From NCBI GenBank assembly GCA_913049615.1, contig CAJWZI010000044.1, forward strand, positions 1 to 8,819: a DNA stretch of 8,819 nt, read 5' to 3'. A program made the position numbers and the translations under genes. The notes under the pieces were generated by a model. It did no database searches. It was not told the DNA's origin and was given only the letters and a program-made list of their open reading frames with translations. Below, one piece after another: positions 1 through 6,554 of the stretch (within the stretch, counting starts at the first letter, position 1; the number at the start of each line of letters is the position of its first letter). Source of the stretch: an uncultured Alphaproteobacteria bacterium (GTDB taxonomy: Bacteria > Pseudomonadota > Alphaproteobacteria > GCA-2731375).

Positions 1-41
1 CCGTCTTTGCCGAAGAAGGCCCTGCCTTCCTAGCGAGCTAA
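1..41 (+). CDS. Possible 3' end of an upstream gene (partial)
   Basis: The third frame reads VFAEEGPAFLAS and then TAA at 39-41. This is the most protein-like of the three + frames at the left edge and would be the last 12 residues of a gene that begins outside the window. Twelve residues are too few to name a family; the pattern faintly recalls C-termini of enoyl-CoA hydratase-like proteins, but that is a guess. If real, the gene lies on the same strand as the luciferase-like gene, 144 bases upstream of it. It could equally be chance, because one frame also stays open this long in random sequence. Confidence 0.25.
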   Translation, partial: VFAEEGPAFLAS

Positions 42-172
42 CATTGGCGGAAATATCGGCCAATTTAAGTATACTCTAACCTCAATAAAAAATTTGGGTT
101 ATAGCGCACCGGCGTCTGCATACTGGACAGTGCGAGGCTGCTTGGTTCTAATACTGGGCAATTACTTACGCT

Positions 173-178
173 AGGAGG
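173..178 (+). promoter_or_regulatory. Shine-Dalgarno of the luciferase-like gene
   Basis: A perfect AGGAGG lies 7 bases before the ATG at 186. It fixes this start over the later in-frame ATG (codon 6). The 144-base region upstream (42-185) holds no convincing sigma-70 promoter. It does contain the inverted repeat ATTGGC/GCCAAT at 43-48 and 59-64, just after the possible upstream stop codon. Confidence 0.8.
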
Positions 179-185
179 ATCTAAC

Positions 186-1022
186 ATGCATATCGGCGCC
201 ATGATTTTTGCGACGGATTATACTATTCGTACCGATGAACTCGCCATCGCCCTTGAAGAGCGGGGATTTGAATCCCTGTTTGTTCCTGAACACACACATA
301 TCCCCGCCTCACGAAAATCCCCGTGGCCAGGTGGCGCCGACTTACCCAAGGATTATTGGCATACTCATGATCCCTTTGTCTCTCTTGCCTATGCGGGCGC
401 GGTAACCAAAAACCTGAAGCTGGGCACTGGCATCTGCTTATTGTCCCAGCGTGAACCAATCGTTACCGCCAAGTCGGTCGCTAGCCTAGACATGATGTCC
501 AATGGGCGGTTTATCTTTGGTATCGGTGGCGGCTGGAATGTGGAAGAGATGGAAGACCACGGGGTTCAATACAAAACGCGTTTCGCCCAAATGCGTGAGC
601 ATGTTTTAGCGATGAAGGCTCTGTGGACGGAAGAAGAGGCCACCTTCCATGGAGAGTTTGTTAACTTCGATGCAGCTTGGGCCCATCCGAAGCCGGTGCA
701 AAATCCTCATCCTCCTGTGATCCTGGGGGGCGAGACTGACTACACTTTGAAGCGCATTGTTGAGTACGGCGAAGGTTGGCTACCGCGAGCGCGTAATGAC
801 TTTGATGCAAAAGAAAATTTGGCCCGCTTGGCTCGCATTGCTGAAGAGGGTGGCCGCAACCCGTCAGATTTTTCCGTCAGCGTGTTTGGCGCCCCTGATG
901 ATCAGTCCCTTTTAGATAGCTGGGCCGAAGCGGGCGTTACTCGAGCATTATTGACCTTACCCTCCGAACCACGGGACGATGTGCTGCGCCGTTTAGACAG
1001 ATATTCTGCTGTGGTCAAATAA
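186..1022 (+). CDS. LLM class F420-dependent oxidoreductase, luciferase-like
   Basis: This 278-residue protein has the TIM-barrel bacterial-luciferase fold seen in LLM-class oxidoreductases that usually use coenzyme F420, and some of which use FMN. Visible hallmarks are the N-terminal strand MHIGAMIFATD, the ESLFVPEHTHIP block (about 29-40), LGTGICLLSQREP (79-91), the typical SLDMMSNGRFIFGIGGGWN stretch (100-118), HPKPVQNPHPPVILGG (167-182) and a terminal VTRALLTLP (251-259). The pattern and length fit the TIGR03619-type group; cofactor choice is inferred. The substrate is not predictable, since the family includes dehydrogenases, reductases and monooxygenases. The start is supported by a perfect Shine-Dalgarno. 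The gene is apparently monocistronic, convergent with the flavoprotein hydroxylase and separated from it by 103 bases. A soluble cytoplasmic enzyme is expected. Confidence 0.88.
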   Translation: MHIGAMIFATDYTIRTDELAIALEERGFESLFVPEHTHIPASRKSPWPGGADLPKDYWHTHDPFVSLAYAGAVTKNLKLGTGICLLSQREPIVTAKSVASLDMMSNGRFIFGIGGGWNVEEMEDHGVQYKTRFAQMREHVLAMKALWTEEEATFHGEFVNFDAAWAHPKPVQNPHPPVILGGETDYTLKRIVEYGEGWLPRARNDFDAKENLARLARIAEEGGRNPSDFSVSVFGAPDDQSLLDSWAEAGVTRALLTLPSEPRDDVLRRLDRYSAVVK

Positions 1023-1072
1023 GAGGCCCTAAATAATAAAACTATATGCATTGTGCACCCATCCGGCTTACC

Positions 1073-1087
1073 CCCGCCAATTGCGGG
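1073..1087. terminator. Weak hairpin between convergent genes
   Basis: CCCGC, a CAATT loop and GCGGG form a short GC-rich hairpin in the 103-base gap between the convergent luciferase-like and hydroxylase genes. Neither strand has a T-run after the stem, so it is not a canonical intrinsic terminator. Position is its main support. Confidence 0.25.
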
Positions 1088-1125
1088 TGATGATAAAGAT
1101 ATTTGAGGGCGCTATTTGACCAACT

Positions 1126-2319
1126 TTATAGGTGGCCATCGTACCCAAATGCTTGGTTGGTAACATCGAAGCTATAGAGCCAGCGATGCGCCTCCCGGTG
1201 GCTGGACATGCGTGCTCCGAGATCTGGAATATCTGCGTGATGAAAGAATTGAATGTTATCCCGGGACATATTTTGCACAGCGGTCGTGCGTTCCTTGCGT
1301 AGGGCTTCATAGCGCAACAAGGCACCGGGTGGGTTATCCGCGCTAGCGGCAAGGCATTGGGCGAGAGTATAGGCATCTTCAATTGCCATGACGGCGCCCT
1401 GGGCCATAAAGGGCAGCATGGGATGGCAGGCATCACCTAGGAGAGTGACCCGGCCATCGCTCCATTGCGGCATGGGATCGCGATCGAACAAACCCCATTG
1501 AAAACAGCTTTTCGCTGCATGCATCAAAATTTGTAGATCCTCATGCCATCCGGCGAAGTCATTTAGGAACTCGGGGACGGCGCCTACGCTGGACCAGGAT
1601 TCAGCCTGCCATGCGTCTCGCTCCATGACGCCAACGCAATTCACCAGTTCGCCACGTCGGACATAGTAATGCACGAAGTGGCCTCCCTGACCAATCCAGT
1701 TGGAGGCAACGGGGCGTACATGGCCAGGTGGGAGGGTATCAACTGGTACGGTTGTTCGCCATGCGACGCAGCCCGTAAAGCGCGGGGCATCCGGCCCGAA
1801 CAAATGCTCCCGAATTGCGGAATGTATGCCGTCGCACCCCACCAACACATCGCCGGAAAACTTTGAGCCACCTTCGGTCAAAACACGCACGCCAGTCTCG
1901 GACTGATAAATTTCCCTAACCTTGTGGCCGAGATTTAGGGTTGCTGAACTGGCATCTCGGAGTTCTCTCGCCAAGACGGCATGGAAATCTGCGCGATGTA
2001 GATGAAAGTAGGGGAAACCGAAAGCCTGTTCACTTGCTTGACCTAAAGGTCGAGAGCTGAGGGTTTCGCCTGTTTTCCAATGGCGCATTTCGCCGCTTTC
2101 TGGACGGAAGGCAAACCTGTTTAAGGCGTCTGCCAGACCAAGGTGGTAGAGCACGCGGGCACCGTTCGCGCTGATTTGGACGCCAGCTCCAACTTCGCCC
2201 AGCACCTTGGCCTGCTCCAGCACCGTTACACGAAAACCGGCCCGCGCTAGACAAAGAGCCAGGGTCAGACCACCCAGGCCGGCGCCCGCGACGATTATGT
2301 GTTGTGCATATTTGACCAT
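1126..2319 (-). CDS. FAD-dependent aromatic hydroxylase (salicylate / 3-hydroxybenzoate 6-hydroxylase type)
   Basis: This 397-residue class A flavoprotein monooxygenase would use NAD(P)H and O2 to hydroxylate a phenolic or similar ring in the cytoplasm. All three family fingerprints are present: the Rossmann dinucleotide motif GAGLGG (12-17) followed by the acidic E35 at the end of the second strand; the DG motif GCDGIHSAIR (161-170); and the GD motif LLGDACHPMLPFMAQGA (293-309), which binds the FAD ribityl chain. GEVGAGVQISANG (41-53) and FTGCVAWRTTVP (181-192) resemble salicylate 1-hydroxylase and 3-hydroxybenzoate 6-hydroxylase. Length is normal for these enzymes, and the substrate cannot be set from sequence alone. 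The ATG at 2319 is placed correctly just before the first beta strand but has no Shine-Dalgarno. The gene is divergent from the VOC gene and convergent with the luciferase-like gene, so it is probably a single-gene transcript. Confidence 0.9.
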   Translation of the reverse strand: MVKYAQHIIVAGAGLGGLTLALCLARAGFRVTVLEQAKVLGEVGAGVQISANGARVLYHLGLADALNRFAFRPESGEMRHWKTGETLSSRPLGQASEQAFGFPYFHLHRADFHAVLARELRDASSATLNLGHKVREIYQSETGVRVLTEGGSKFSGDVLVGCDGIHSAIREHLFGPDAPRFTGCVAWRTTVPVDTLPPGHVRPVASNWIGQGGHFVHYYVRRGELVNCVGVMERDAWQAESWSSVGAVPEFLNDFAGWHEDLQILMHAAKSCFQWGLFDRDPMPQWSDGRVTLLGDACHPMLPFMAQGAVMAIEDAYTLAQCLAASADNPPGALLRYEALRKERTTAVQNMSRDNIQFFHHADIPDLGARMSSHREAHRWLYSFDVTNQAFGYDGHL

Positions 2320-2326
2320 CGGTCGG

Positions 2327-2355
2327 ATGATATGAGGTGATGGGAAAACCTGCTA
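2327..2355 (-). promoter_or_regulatory. Candidate promoter of the flavoprotein hydroxylase
   Basis: On the minus strand a TATCAT -10-like hexamer (2332 down to 2327, five of six consensus bases) ends 7 bases before the ATG at 2319. The hexamer 17 bases upstream, TAGCAG, is a poor -35. Normal initiation distance would place the transcript start at or next to the start codon, giving a leaderless mRNA, which agrees with the missing Shine-Dalgarno. Activator dependence is also possible given the weak -35. Confidence 0.3.
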
Positions 2356-2359
2356 CTAT
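2351..2359 (+). promoter_or_regulatory. Candidate extended -10 promoter of the VOC gene
   Basis: TGCTACTAT matches an extended -10 element (TGnTAnnaT). Initiation would fall near 2366, giving about a 20-base leader that still includes the Shine-Dalgarno at 2375-2380. No good -35 is seen at the expected place. The element overlaps the possible -35 of the divergent hydroxylase promoter, so the two may compete or share a regulator. Confidence 0.35.
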
Positions 2360-2374
2360 CTTCAGGGAACCAAC

Positions 2375-2380
2375 AGGAGG
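2375..2380 (+). promoter_or_regulatory. Shine-Dalgarno of the VOC gene
   Basis: A perfect AGGAGG sits 5 bases before the ATG at 2386, fixing that start and contrasting with the divergent hydroxylase, which has none. Confidence 0.8.
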
Positions 2381-2385
2381 GAAAC

Positions 2386-2955
2386 ATGAGCGTCACATTG
2401 ACCCGATCGGAAATGCCGCTGGCGACGGGCGCCCACCATGCCGCATACCGCTGCAGAAACGCCGAGGAGACGCGCACATTTTATGAGGATTTATTGGGGT
2501 TTCCCATGGTTCAGGCCTTAGATATCAACGAACATCCCACGACGGGCGACCCACTTCACTACATGCACATATTTTTTGACATTGGCGGTCAAATAAATGC
2601 AGACCCTAACTATCTTGCGTTTTTTGAAGTTGCGGAAGAGGGCGACATTGCCCCGCCGTTTGAATTCAAGCACCAATGGGGCTTGGATCTACACTTTGCT
2701 ATGGGCGTTGTGGACCACGATGCCTTGGCAAAATGGCGTCAACTGTTAATTGATCGAGGTCTTGAGGTGGAGGGCCCCATCGATCATGAAATATTTTCTT
2801 CTATATATTTTCATGATCCCAATGGTTACCGGCTCGAGTTCACTGCGCAAAATTCGTCTCAAGCGAAACTATTCAACAAGGAGTCGAGCCATTCTCATAA
2901 AATTTTACGGGATTGGGTTGAAAGAAAAAATATAACGAGTACTGCCGCAGAATAA
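2386..2955 (+). CDS. VOC family protein (glyoxalase / extradiol dioxygenase superfamily)
   Basis: A 189-residue vicinal-oxygen-chelate protein with two beta-alpha-beta-beta-beta modules. The first module begins at GAHHAAYRC (15-23) with the helix TRTFYEDLLGFPMV (29-42). The second begins at GLDLHFAMGV (99-108) and ends with the signature FHDPNGYRLEFTA (142-154). Likely divalent-metal ligands are H18 (or H17), H103 and E151, the positions used by type I extradiol dioxygenases, glyoxalase I and epimerases. The protein is longer than a minimal VOC domain because of a polar, Lys/Ser-rich tail (about 156-189) that is unusually AT-rich at DNA level. The reaction is not set by sequence. Next to an aromatic hydroxylase, ring cleavage or acting on a ring-cleavage product is plausible (inference). 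Divergent from the hydroxylase and convergent with the FAH-family gene. Confidence 0.85.
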   Translation: MSVTLTRSEMPLATGAHHAAYRCRNAEETRTFYEDLLGFPMVQALDINEHPTTGDPLHYMHIFFDIGGQINADPNYLAFFEVAEEGDIAPPFEFKHQWGLDLHFAMGVVDHDALAKWRQLLIDRGLEVEGPIDHEIFSSIYFHDPNGYRLEFTAQNSSQAKLFNKESSHSHKILRDWVERKNITSTAAE

Positions 2956-3178
2956 ATTTAATATTTTACTTAGTATCAAATGCCAGGGTTAATTAGGGAA
3001 TTCCAATTTCCTAAAAACTATATTCAGCCGTAAGTTCGGTATGAATTAACAAATCATTCCTATGGGCGAACCAATCGCGAAAGAACGCATAACGCTTTAT
3101 GACTTCTGATGTAACGGGCATTGCGCGTATGGCACTAATATAGTGGTCGGGGTGTATGAAATAGTTCTCGTTGCCGCA
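2956..3178. other. AT-rich intergenic region with an in-frame extension of the FAH-family gene
   Basis: This 223-base gap separates the convergent VOC and FAH-family genes. On the minus strand, directly after the FAH-family TAG (3181-3179) and in the same frame, 55 sense codons run to a TAG at 3013-3011. The peptide is protein-like, including NYFIHPDHYISAIRAMPVT and KRYAFFRDWFAHRND, but its first ATG (3121) has no Shine-Dalgarno. It could be a remnant of a lost gene, a readthrough tail or chance. A hairpin follows at 2993-3014. No + strand gene is apparent here. Confidence 0.4.
2993..3014. terminator. Possible bidirectional terminator hairpin
   Basis: TTAGGGAAT and ATTTCCTAA form a 9-base stem (one G-T wobble) around a TCCA loop, between the convergent VOC and FAH-family genes. 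It is AT-rich and lacks a strong T-run on either side, so it is a weak candidate for terminating both transcripts. Confidence 0.35.
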
Positions 3179-4024
3179 CTAGCCTGCTTCGGCCACAACG
3201 TTATTTGCCAATTCACCCAATCCCGAAATCTCTACAGCGATACGGTCGCCAGGCTGCATCCATAAAGGTGGCTTGCGTCCGGCGCCAACGCCGCTGGGAG
3301 TCCCAGTGGCGATCACATCGCCAGGATGTAATGGAGTAAACTGGGAGACGTAGGCAATAATATCGGGCACGGTATAATAAAGCTGCGCGGTAGTCTCGTC
3401 CTGAACGACTTCACCATTCAGGCGAGTGGTAAGCCGCAGTTCCATGGGATTAGAAATTTCGTCGGCCGTGGTCAACCAAGGTCCGCAGGCCCCACTATGC
3501 TGAAAATTCTTGCCCGCGATGACCGAATGACCTTGAAAATCTCGTACGCTGCCGTCCAGGAATGGGGTGTAGCCCGCGACATGGCTCATGGCCTCCCCAA
3601 CGCTGATATGGCGGCCTGGAGTGCCAATAATGAAAGCCAGTTCGCCCTCGAAGTCAAAATTCTTGGATGCCTTGGGGCACACGATATCTTTTTCATGGCC
3701 GACTAGGGCATCGGGCCATTTGGAAAACAATGAGGGGTGTTCGGGAAATTTCAGACCCATCTCGGCGGCGTGTTCCCGATAGTTCAAGCCGATGCAGATG
3801 ATCCGCCGGGCATTTGGTATGACTTGCTGATAAGAAATTTCATCCAGCCTATAATCCACATCTACCGAGGCAAGAGCTTCGGCTTCGGCTTGGCCGCTTT
3901 CCTCCAGAAGGGTCCGAAGATCAGGATATTTGTTGCCCAACCTCTGACCTAGATCAATCACCCCATGATCCTCTAGGCGACCGTAACTGGTGCCAGCATC
4001 CGTTTCAAAACTCAAAAGCTTCAC
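3179..4024 (-). CDS. Fumarylacetoacetate hydrolase (FAH) family protein
   Basis: A 281-residue member of the FAH superfamily, which cleaves C-C bonds of acylpyruvate-type diketo acids (fumarylacetoacetate, fumarylpyruvate, acylpyruvates) or isomerises/decarboxylates related muconates, using Mg2+ or Mn2+. A small N-terminal domain (1-70) precedes the catalytic fold. Landmarks are ICIGLNYREHAAEMG (76-90), the acidic metal-ligand segment FDFEGELAFIIG (123-134), GYTPFLDGSVRDFQ (151-164) carrying the third acidic ligand, probably D157, GKNFQHSGACGPWL (171-184), and the conserved GDVIATGTPSGVGAG (235-249). The GSVRDFQ...GKNF version belongs to a subgroup common in catabolic clusters. The start is GTG at 4024, with AGGAG (4036-4032) 7 bases before it that overlaps the stop codon of the upstream oxidase gene, so translation is probably coupled. 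Last gene of the minus operon. The exact substrate is unknown. Confidence 0.9.
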   Translation of the reverse strand: MKLLSFETDAGTSYGRLEDHGVIDLGQRLGNKYPDLRTLLEESGQAEAEALASVDVDYRLDEISYQQVIPNARRIICIGLNYREHAAEMGLKFPEHPSLFSKWPDALVGHEKDIVCPKASKNFDFEGELAFIIGTPGRHISVGEAMSHVAGYTPFLDGSVRDFQGHSVIAGKNFQHSGACGPWLTTADEISNPMELRLTTRLNGEVVQDETTAQLYYTVPDIIAYVSQFTPLHPGDVIATGTPSGVGAGRKPPLWMQPGDRIAVEISGLGELANNVVAEAG

Positions 4025-4034
4025 GATACAACTC

Positions 4035-5645
4035 CTATCCCGCTAAGGGCACGATTACGCCTGGATTGAGAATACCCGCTGGATCTAATTTCTCCTTGGC
4101 ACCTTGTAGGGCCTTGCCAAATACTTCCGGCCGTTGCCGTTCGTACCAGGGCATATGATCCCGGCCCACCGCGTGATGGTGGGTAATGGTGCCGCCATGT
4201 TCGATAACGGCATCGGAAGCTCCGCTCTTAATTTCGTGCCATTGTTCCAGTAGTGCCCCATGACGGCCTACCGCCTGGAAGGTGTAATAAGGCGCCGCGC
4301 CATCAGGGTAGGCATGGGTGAACCGGCAGCTTACGATGCCTTTTCGGCCAGTGGCCCGTTCGATCACCTTTTCGGTCGCTGCAGTGACGTTCGTGTGGAA
4401 ATCATGAAATTTGTCCCAGGTGATGGCGGTTTCAAACGTGTCTGAAATTACTGCTGCTGAGATCAAGGCGTCTCGGAAATGGGGCATCTTGATAAAGGCA
4501 TTCCGCCAAGCGCCCGCCGCTCCAGAGATGTTGCTATCTTCAGCCTTCGACGCTTCGAGATCGTAGGTTCCGCCCAACTCACTACAAATAGCCAATCCCC
4601 GTTCCATCCAGGCATCCACCGAGTGATCAGCGCTTTCGAAGCCCAGGACGACCACATCGTGTTCACCGTCGCCGGCGCCGTTCAGTAATGCCTCCGTACG
4701 GTCTAGCAGACGAACATTGGAAGGAAATAGACCTGACTGTGTCAATTGACGTACCGCTTCCACCGCCCTTTCGAGAGTCTCGAAGTTGACTGCGGCTGAG
4801 CGGCGAAAGGTGGGTCGGTCCTGTAGTCGCATCCAAGCCTCGGTGATAATGCCGAGGGAGCCTTCGGAGCCAATGGCTGCACGGTCTGGACTGGGTCCGG
4901 CGCCTGATCCCGGCAGGCGGCGGCTTTCCATCACACCTGCCGGCGTCATCATTCGAGTGCTCTCCACGAAATCGTCAATATGAGTGTAGAGTGTGGCAAA
5001 ATGCCCGCCCGAACGAGTGGCGATCATGCCGCCCAGGGTCGCCAGGTCAAAACTTTGAGGGAAATGGCGCATGGTCAGACCATGGGGCCTTAAGCCATTT
5101 TCAATATCCGGGCAACGGATCCCCCCTTGCATTCGTGCGGCACGCGAGGTCTTGTCGATTTCCAGGATTTGATTCAGTCTAGTGAGGTCAAGGCTCAAAG
5201 TGCCCGCAAACTTGCTGCCAACTGCCGGCTCAATACCGCCTACGACAGAGGATCCCCCGCCAAAGGGAATGACCGCTACATTAGCGCTGGTAGCCCAATC
5301 GAGCACTGCATCCACTTGATCTTCGGAAGTCGCATAGGCCACGATGTCCGGCGCGTTTGTGAAATTCTTGTCGTAAATTCGGACGTAGTCAGGAAAGCTT
5401 TTCCCATACGTATGGGTCAGGCGATCAATGTTGGCGGTGGAACTAAAACTTGCCAACGCGGCAGGTATTTCTATACGAGAAGCGTGGAGGTCAACCTGAT
5501 CTGGCGACGGTGTATCGATGAAATTTTCAAACCCCTCTAGGCCAAAGCGTTCCGCATAACGGCCCAGCACCATCTCCCGTTCTTCCTGGGTTAGGCCGTC
5601 GCCTTCATACCCCCAGCCGCAGAACTTTGGGCGTTTTGCTATCAT
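4035..5645 (-). CDS. FAD-binding oxidase, alkyldihydroxyacetonephosphate synthase (AGPS)-like
   Basis: A 536-residue flavoprotein of the PCMH/vanillyl-alcohol-oxidase superfamily whose closest recognisable pattern is AGPS, the plasmalogen-pathway enzyme. Visible are the N-terminal KFCGWGYEGDGL (7-18); the FAD-binding half with IPFGGGSSVVGGIEP (126-140), RMQGGIRCPDIENGLRPHGL (171-190), SFDLATLGGMIATRSGGH (198-215) and AIGSEGSLGIITEA (257-270); the cap-domain segment SDTFETAITWDKF (401-413); the histidine cluster THHHAVGR (488-495) matching the AGPS active-site HHH; and the terminal DPAGILNPGVIVP (521-533). Many bacterial relatives sit in catabolic operons and are probably 2-hydroxy-acid or alcohol oxidases/dehydrogenases rather than ether-lipid enzymes. 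No ether-lipid partner gene is seen here. The ATG at 5645 follows AGGAG (5657-5653) by 7 bases. The next gene starts 10 bases after the stop. Confidence 0.88.
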   Translation of the reverse strand: MIAKRPKFCGWGYEGDGLTQEEREMVLGRYAERFGLEGFENFIDTPSPDQVDLHASRIEIPAALASFSSTANIDRLTHTYGKSFPDYVRIYDKNFTNAPDIVAYATSEDQVDAVLDWATSANVAVIPFGGGSSVVGGIEPAVGSKFAGTLSLDLTRLNQILEIDKTSRAARMQGGIRCPDIENGLRPHGLTMRHFPQSFDLATLGGMIATRSGGHFATLYTHIDDFVESTRMMTPAGVMESRRLPGSGAGPSPDRAAIGSEGSLGIITEAWMRLQDRPTFRRSAAVNFETLERAVEAVRQLTQSGLFPSNVRLLDRTEALLNGAGDGEHDVVVLGFESADHSVDAWMERGLAICSELGGTYDLEASKAEDSNISGAAGAWRNAFIKMPHFRDALISAAVISDTFETAITWDKFHDFHTNVTAATEKVIERATGRKGIVSCRFTHAYPDGAAPYYTFQAVGRHGALLEQWHEIKSGASDAVIEHGGTITHHHAVGRDHMPWYERQRPEVFGKALQGAKEKLDPAGILNPGVIVPLAG

Positions 5646-5678
5646 GATGGGACTCCTAATAAAAGACCTGCCTCTATC

Positions 5679-6539
5679 TTAGTTCTCCAGGTAGTCAAAA
5701 CGGAAGGCATCCCCTTCAGCAACAAAATGTCCCATCGAGGGCGAGGGAAAATGGGCTGTTAGCACAAGGTTGCCGCTTTCGGCGTTACTGGCCATGAAAT
5801 TCCACCTAGTTTGCCGTGCTAGATCCTTGTCCAGGTCCACAAAGGCGCACCAGTCTGGGCGGGCGCACTGCAGGGGACTATGGATTAAGTCGCCACACAT
5901 CACCGCCTGTTGGCCGCTGGAGGATAGATGAACAGCTACATGTCCCGCCGTATGGCCCGGTGTGGGTTCCAGCCAGACCTGATCATCCAGTGCAAAGTCG
6001 GATTTTACCAGTTTGGCTTTGCCGGCGTCCATGACCGGTAGAACACTCTGTTGAAAGATCATGGAGTTTTCGGTTTCGGCGGCGGCATATTCTTCTGCCG
6101 CGAAGATATACGTAGCGTTGGGAAACGTCGGCGCCCACTTGCCGTTGACGAAATCGGTGTTCCAGCCACAGTGATCCACATGCAAATGTGTGCAAAATAT
6201 ATAGTCGATATCCTCTGGGCGAAGGCCGGTCGCCGCAAGCTTTTCCAACCACAATCTGTCAGTTTTCATGTGCCATTGTGGCCGGTGGGGGATTTCCTTG
6301 CCACAACCAACACAGGTGTCAATCAGTATGGCGTGGTGCGCCGTGCGGACCAAATAGGATTGAAACGGAAAAATTAGCATACCAGTTTCTGCATCCATCG
6401 CCTTCGGCACTAACCAGTCAAGATGCGGCGCTAGTGCCTCCGAAGTTGCATCGGGAAAAAATCTTCCAGGCTCAAAAAAGGGTCCTTCGAATTCGATAAT
6501 GCGCTGCACCGAAATTCCACCAATGGTCAAACTAAGCAT
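5679..6539 (-). CDS. MBL-fold metallo-hydrolase
   Basis: A 286-residue metallo-beta-lactamase-fold protein with a complete dizinc site: THLHVDHCG (117-125; H118, H120, D122, H123), TPGHTAGH (193-200; H196), CGDLIHSP (215-222; D217) and TAHFPSP (261-267; H263). The pattern LIDTCVG (72-78) followed by HLHVDHCGWN resembles hydrolases acting on lactones or organophosphate esters (AiiB/AttM lactonases, methyl-parathion-hydrolase-like), not true beta-lactamases. Zinc or another metal pair and a cytoplasmic hydrolytic role (lactone or ester) are expected; the substrate is unknown. No signal peptide is seen. A TTG lies immediately before the ATG, but AAGGGA (6551-6546) is 6 bases from the ATG and only 3 from the TTG, so the ATG at 6539 is chosen. 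It follows the threonine aldolase by 15 bases and precedes the oxidase by 33. Confidence 0.87.
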   Translation of the reverse strand: MLSLTIGGISVQRIIEFEGPFFEPGRFFPDATSEALAPHLDWLVPKAMDAETGMLIFPFQSYLVRTAHHAILIDTCVGCGKEIPHRPQWHMKTDRLWLEKLAATGLRPEDIDYIFCTHLHVDHCGWNTDFVNGKWAPTFPNATYIFAAEEYAAAETENSMIFQQSVLPVMDAGKAKLVKSDFALDDQVWLEPTPGHTAGHVAVHLSSSGQQAVMCGDLIHSPLQCARPDWCAFVDLDKDLARQTRWNFMASNAESGNLVLTAHFPSPSMGHFVAEGDAFRFDYLEN

Positions 6540-6554
6540 CAATTGTCCCTTTGT

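Noticed and set aside
43..64. Inverted repeat ATTGGC/GCCAAT with a 10-base spacer
   Set aside because: Arms are only 6 bases with a long loop and no T-run follows. It could be a chance repeat, so it is not listed as an operator or terminator.
123..155. Possible promoter CTGGAC ... TAATAC before the luciferase-like gene
   Set aside because: The spacer is about 20 bases and the -35 match is poor, below what I would call.
1068..1436. 122-codon minus-strand open frame overlapping the end of the hydroxylase gene
   Set aside because: It lies out of frame within the strongly supported flavoprotein gene. Its translation is rich in Pro, Cys and Ile with no recognisable domain.
5127..5540. 137-codon plus-strand open frame inside the oxidase gene
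   Set aside because: It is antisense to the FAD-binding half of the AGPS-like oxidase. No Shine-Dalgarno or domain supports it.
6540..6542. TTG start giving the MBL-fold protein one extra N-terminal Met
   Set aside because: It is only 3 bases from the AAGGGA ribosome-binding sequence, whereas the adjacent ATG is at a normal 6-base spacing.
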